Assembly (NCBI GenBank): GCA_937927565.1
Contig: CALBDV010000548.1
Span: forward strand, 1-8,264
Direction of reading: 5' to 3'
Length of the DNA: 8,264 nucleotides
From: an uncultured Holophagales bacterium
GTDB lineage: Bacteria > Acidobacteriota > Thermoanaerobaculia > UBA5066
The notes beneath the pieces are model-generated. The model was not told the origin of the DNA, did not search any database, and saw only the letters and a list, made by a program, of their open reading frames with translations. Below, in pieces: positions 6,732 through 8,264 of the stretch (position 1 is its first letter; the number at the start of each line of letters is the position of its first letter). The translations under genes and the position numbers were made by a program.

Positions 6732-8152
6732 CGCACACCGTCCTTCGATATGTCCGTCACGTGCGCTCTCACGGTCCCGCGCGCGAGGACGATCCGGAGG
6801 GCGTCGCCCGGGGCGACACCCTCCGCATCGACGAGGGGAGCCGACGCCCCCTCGACGTAGGTCACAGAGTAGCCCCGCGCCAGCACGCGGAGCGGATCGA
6901 GGGCCGAAAGGGACGCGGCGAGCGCGCCCAGCCGCTCGCGCGAGGCGCCCAGGCGGCGCTCCAGCCGCTCCATCGCCGCCCGCTCCCCCGCCTCCACGCG
7001 TGCGAGACCGAGGGGAAGGGCCGCCCGGACCGGCCACGACGCCACCGCCCCTTCGGCTCGCAGGAGGCGCTCGCGGTACGCCGCCGGCAGGCGCCGGACC
7101 GCCGACAGGAGCTCCCGGGCCGCCGAGGAGGCCCGCGCCGAGAGCGCCGCCGTTCGCGCCGGGAACCCGGCGAGAGCCGGAGCGTTCAGCAGGCGGGCCG
7201 CGTCGGCGTGGGCCGCCAGGAGCCGACCCTTCAGCGTCCGCGTCAGCTCGCGTCCAAGACCGTCGATGCGGACCTCGAAGTCGTCGCGGCGAGCCACGAC
7301 GAGCTCGGCCGCCTGGGACGGCGTGGCGGCGCGCAGGTCGGCCGCCAGGTCGGTCAGCGTCACGTCGACCTCGTGGCCGACGGCCGAGATCGTCGGGATG
7401 CGGCTGGCTGCCACGGCCCGGACGACCTTCTCGTCGTTGAAGGCCGACAGGTCGTCCCGCGAGCCGCCGCCGCGCGCCACGATGACGACGTCCGCGGCCG
7501 CGAGACGTGAGAACGCCTCGACGGCGCGGGCGATCTCGTCCGGCGCCGACACCCCCTGGACGGCCACCGGCCAGACCGTGACGTGCGCGTTCGGAAAGCG
7601 GGCGGAGAGGACCTTCAGGACGTCGCGCACGGCGGCGCCGTGCCGCGACGTCACGACCCCGATGCGCCGCGGGAGGAGCGGCAGCTTCCGCTTCCGCGCG
7701 GGGTCGAAGAGCCCCTCCGCCGCCAGCCGCGCCTTCAGCTGCTCGAACGCGAGCTGAAGCGCTCCGGCGCCGACGGGCTGGATCTCGGCGACGACGAAGG
7801 AGAGCTTGCCGCTCCGGGCATAGACGTCGGGCCGGCCCCGGACGAGGACTTCCATCCCTTCCTCGGGACGAAACGGGACCCGCGCCACGTCCGACGACCA
7901 CATGACGGAAGGGAGCGCGGCCGAGGCGTCCTTGAGGGTGAAGTAGGCGTGCCCCGACGACCAGATTCGCCACTCGCCGATCTCACCCTTCACCCACGTG
8001 TCGGGGAGCGAGGCGCGGAGCACCCCGTTCAGTCTCGCGACGAAGACCGAGACCGTGACCGCCGAAGCCCCGGGAGGCCCGTCTCCGAACGGGAGCGTCG
8101 GCCCCGGTGAGCGGCCGAGCGGCCCCCGCGAAACACGATAACGGAACGACAT
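6728..8152 (-). CDS. xseA: Exodeoxyribonuclease VII large subunit
   Basis: This is the catalytic subunit (474 residues) of exonuclease VII, acting on single-stranded DNA in repair and recombination. After a Pro/Gly/Arg-rich leader of about 31 residues comes an OB-fold domain (about 32-130; VSVFVARLN, then SGHAYFTLKD at 66-75). The nuclease domain follows, with GVVTSRHGAAVRDVL (165-179), ARGGGSRDDLSAFNDE (226-241) and GHEVDVTLTDLAADLRAATP (259-278). His260 and Asp263 are probable active-site residues. An Ala/Arg/Leu-rich helical region (about 285-425) should form the coiled coil that carries XseB. The end has the conserved LDPLRVLARGYSV, a C-terminal beta element. No other ATG or GTG lies between 8152 and the conserved part, so the leader seems genuine. 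No clear Shine-Dalgarno sequence precedes the start, which is nine bases after an upstream stop. Confidence 0.97.
   Translation of the reverse strand: MSFRYRVSRGPLGRSPGPTLPFGDGPPGASAVTVSVFVARLNGVLRASLPDTWVKGEIGEWRIWSSGHAYFTLKDASAALPSVMWSSDVARVPFRPEEGMEVLVRGRPDVYARSGKLSFVVAEIQPVGAGALQLAFEQLKARLAAEGLFDPARKRKLPLLPRRIGVVTSRHGAAVRDVLKVLSARFPNAHVTVWPVAVQGVSAPDEIARAVEAFSRLAAADVVIVARGGGSRDDLSAFNDEKVVRAVAASRIPTISAVGHEVDVTLTDLAADLRAATPSQAAELVVARRDDFEVRIDGLGRELTRTLKGRLLAAHADAARLLNAPALAGFPARTAALSARASSAARELLSAVRRLPAAYRERLLRAEGAVASWPVRAALPLGLARVEAGERAAMERLERRLGASRERLGALAASLSALDPLRVLARGYSVTYVEGASAPLVDAEGVAPGDALRIVLARGTVRAHVTDISKDGVR
6741..6745 (-). promoter_or_regulatory. Likely ribosome binding site of xseB inside xseA
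   Basis: AAGGA is nine bases before the xseB ATG, within the last codons of xseA. Together with the ATGA stop-start overlap it fixes the xseB start and would allow more XseB than XseA to be made. Confidence 0.6.
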
Positions 8153-8161
8153 CGGTCGATT

Positions 8162-8263
8162 TTAGGAGACCGGTGGAGACGCCGGGACGGCGCGAGCCGC
8201 GGCGAACGGGAGCGCGAGGACGACGAGCATCACCCGGAGAATCTCCACGTCGCCGAAGTTGTA
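8162..8263 (-). CDS. C-terminal fragment of an unidentified upstream gene
   Basis: A frame enters from the right edge and ends with TAA nine bases before xseA. The 33 residues begin YNFGDVEILRVMLVVLALPF and continue with an Ala/Pro-rich end. The spacing, strand and codon style fit a further operon member. The middle is hydrophobic and could be a last membrane helix. The opening YNFGD followed by a hydrophobic run loosely resembles the FNxAD end of lipoprotein signal peptidase (LspA), but one short match is too little to name it. It could also be a chance open frame in a leader region. Confidence 0.4.
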   Translation of the reverse strand, partial: YNFGDVEILRVMLVVLALPFAAARAVPASPPVS

Positions 8264-8264
8264 C

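Larger units (their letters stand above)
1..8264 (-). other. Probable single operon covering the whole window
   Basis: All genes point the same way with gaps of 21 bases or less. Start and stop codons overlap at 6728-6731, 6453-6456 and 1552, and possibly at 2583-2586. I see no hairpin followed by a T-run and no room for a promoter between genes. Both operon ends therefore lie outside the window. Internal promoters inside coding sequence cannot be excluded by eye. Confidence 0.7.

Noticed and set aside
6457..6738. Upstream extension of the ispA frame over xseB.
   Set aside because: It is low-complexity and unrelated to prenyltransferases. The GTG at 6456 has an ideal ribosome site and gives the standard 299-residue length.
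2929..7440. A very long plus-strand open frame of about 1500 codons opposite the first dehydrogenase, dxs, ispA, xseB and xseA.
   Set aside because: It is the shadow of GC-rich codons on the minus strand. Its translation is dominated by Arg, Gly, Asp, Pro and Val with no recognisable domain, whereas all the minus-strand frames carry family motifs.

Overview
This is one tightly packed stretch of bacterial chromosome from a very GC-rich organism. G or C fills most third codon positions, and long spurious open frames appear on the opposite strand. Every gene I can support lies on the minus strand and is read from high to low coordinates. No gap between genes exceeds 21 bases, and no stretch over 300 bases lacks a gene. 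I saw no tRNA, rRNA, insertion sequence, CRISPR array, internal promoter or terminator. GC content and gene order would fit an Acidobacteriota-like or deltaproteobacterial/myxobacterial-like genome. That assignment is only a guess, because no taxonomic marker is present.

In transcription order the window holds: the last 33 codons of an unidentified gene (8263-8162); xseA and xseB, the large and small subunits of exonuclease VII; ispA, a farnesyl diphosphate synthase; dxs, 1-deoxy-D-xylulose-5-phosphate synthase; two different zinc-dependent medium-chain dehydrogenases; tlyA, an rRNA 2'-O-methyltransferase; and nadK, NAD kinase, which runs off the left edge. The order xseA-xseB-ispA-dxs-tlyA, often followed by nadK or recN, is an old conserved housekeeping cluster known from Bacillus, clostridia and other phyla.

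The genes look like one operon. Stop and start codons overlap at xseA/xseB (ATGA), xseB/ispA (GTGA) and the second dehydrogenase/tlyA (TGATG). They possibly also overlap between the two dehydrogenases (GTGA). The promoter must lie beyond 8264 and the terminator beyond position 1. dxs supplies the first intermediate of the MEP isoprenoid pathway and ispA condenses the C5 products into a C15 prenyl diphosphate. Exonuclease VII, rRNA methylation and NADP synthesis are separate housekeeping functions.

The unusual part is 2583-3599 plus 1552-2571: two zinc dehydrogenases of unknown substrate sit between dxs and tlyA, and their predicted cofactor-binding residues differ. I found no sign of a new defence, mobile or RNA system. 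Apart from the dehydrogenase pair, this is an ordinary housekeeping region.
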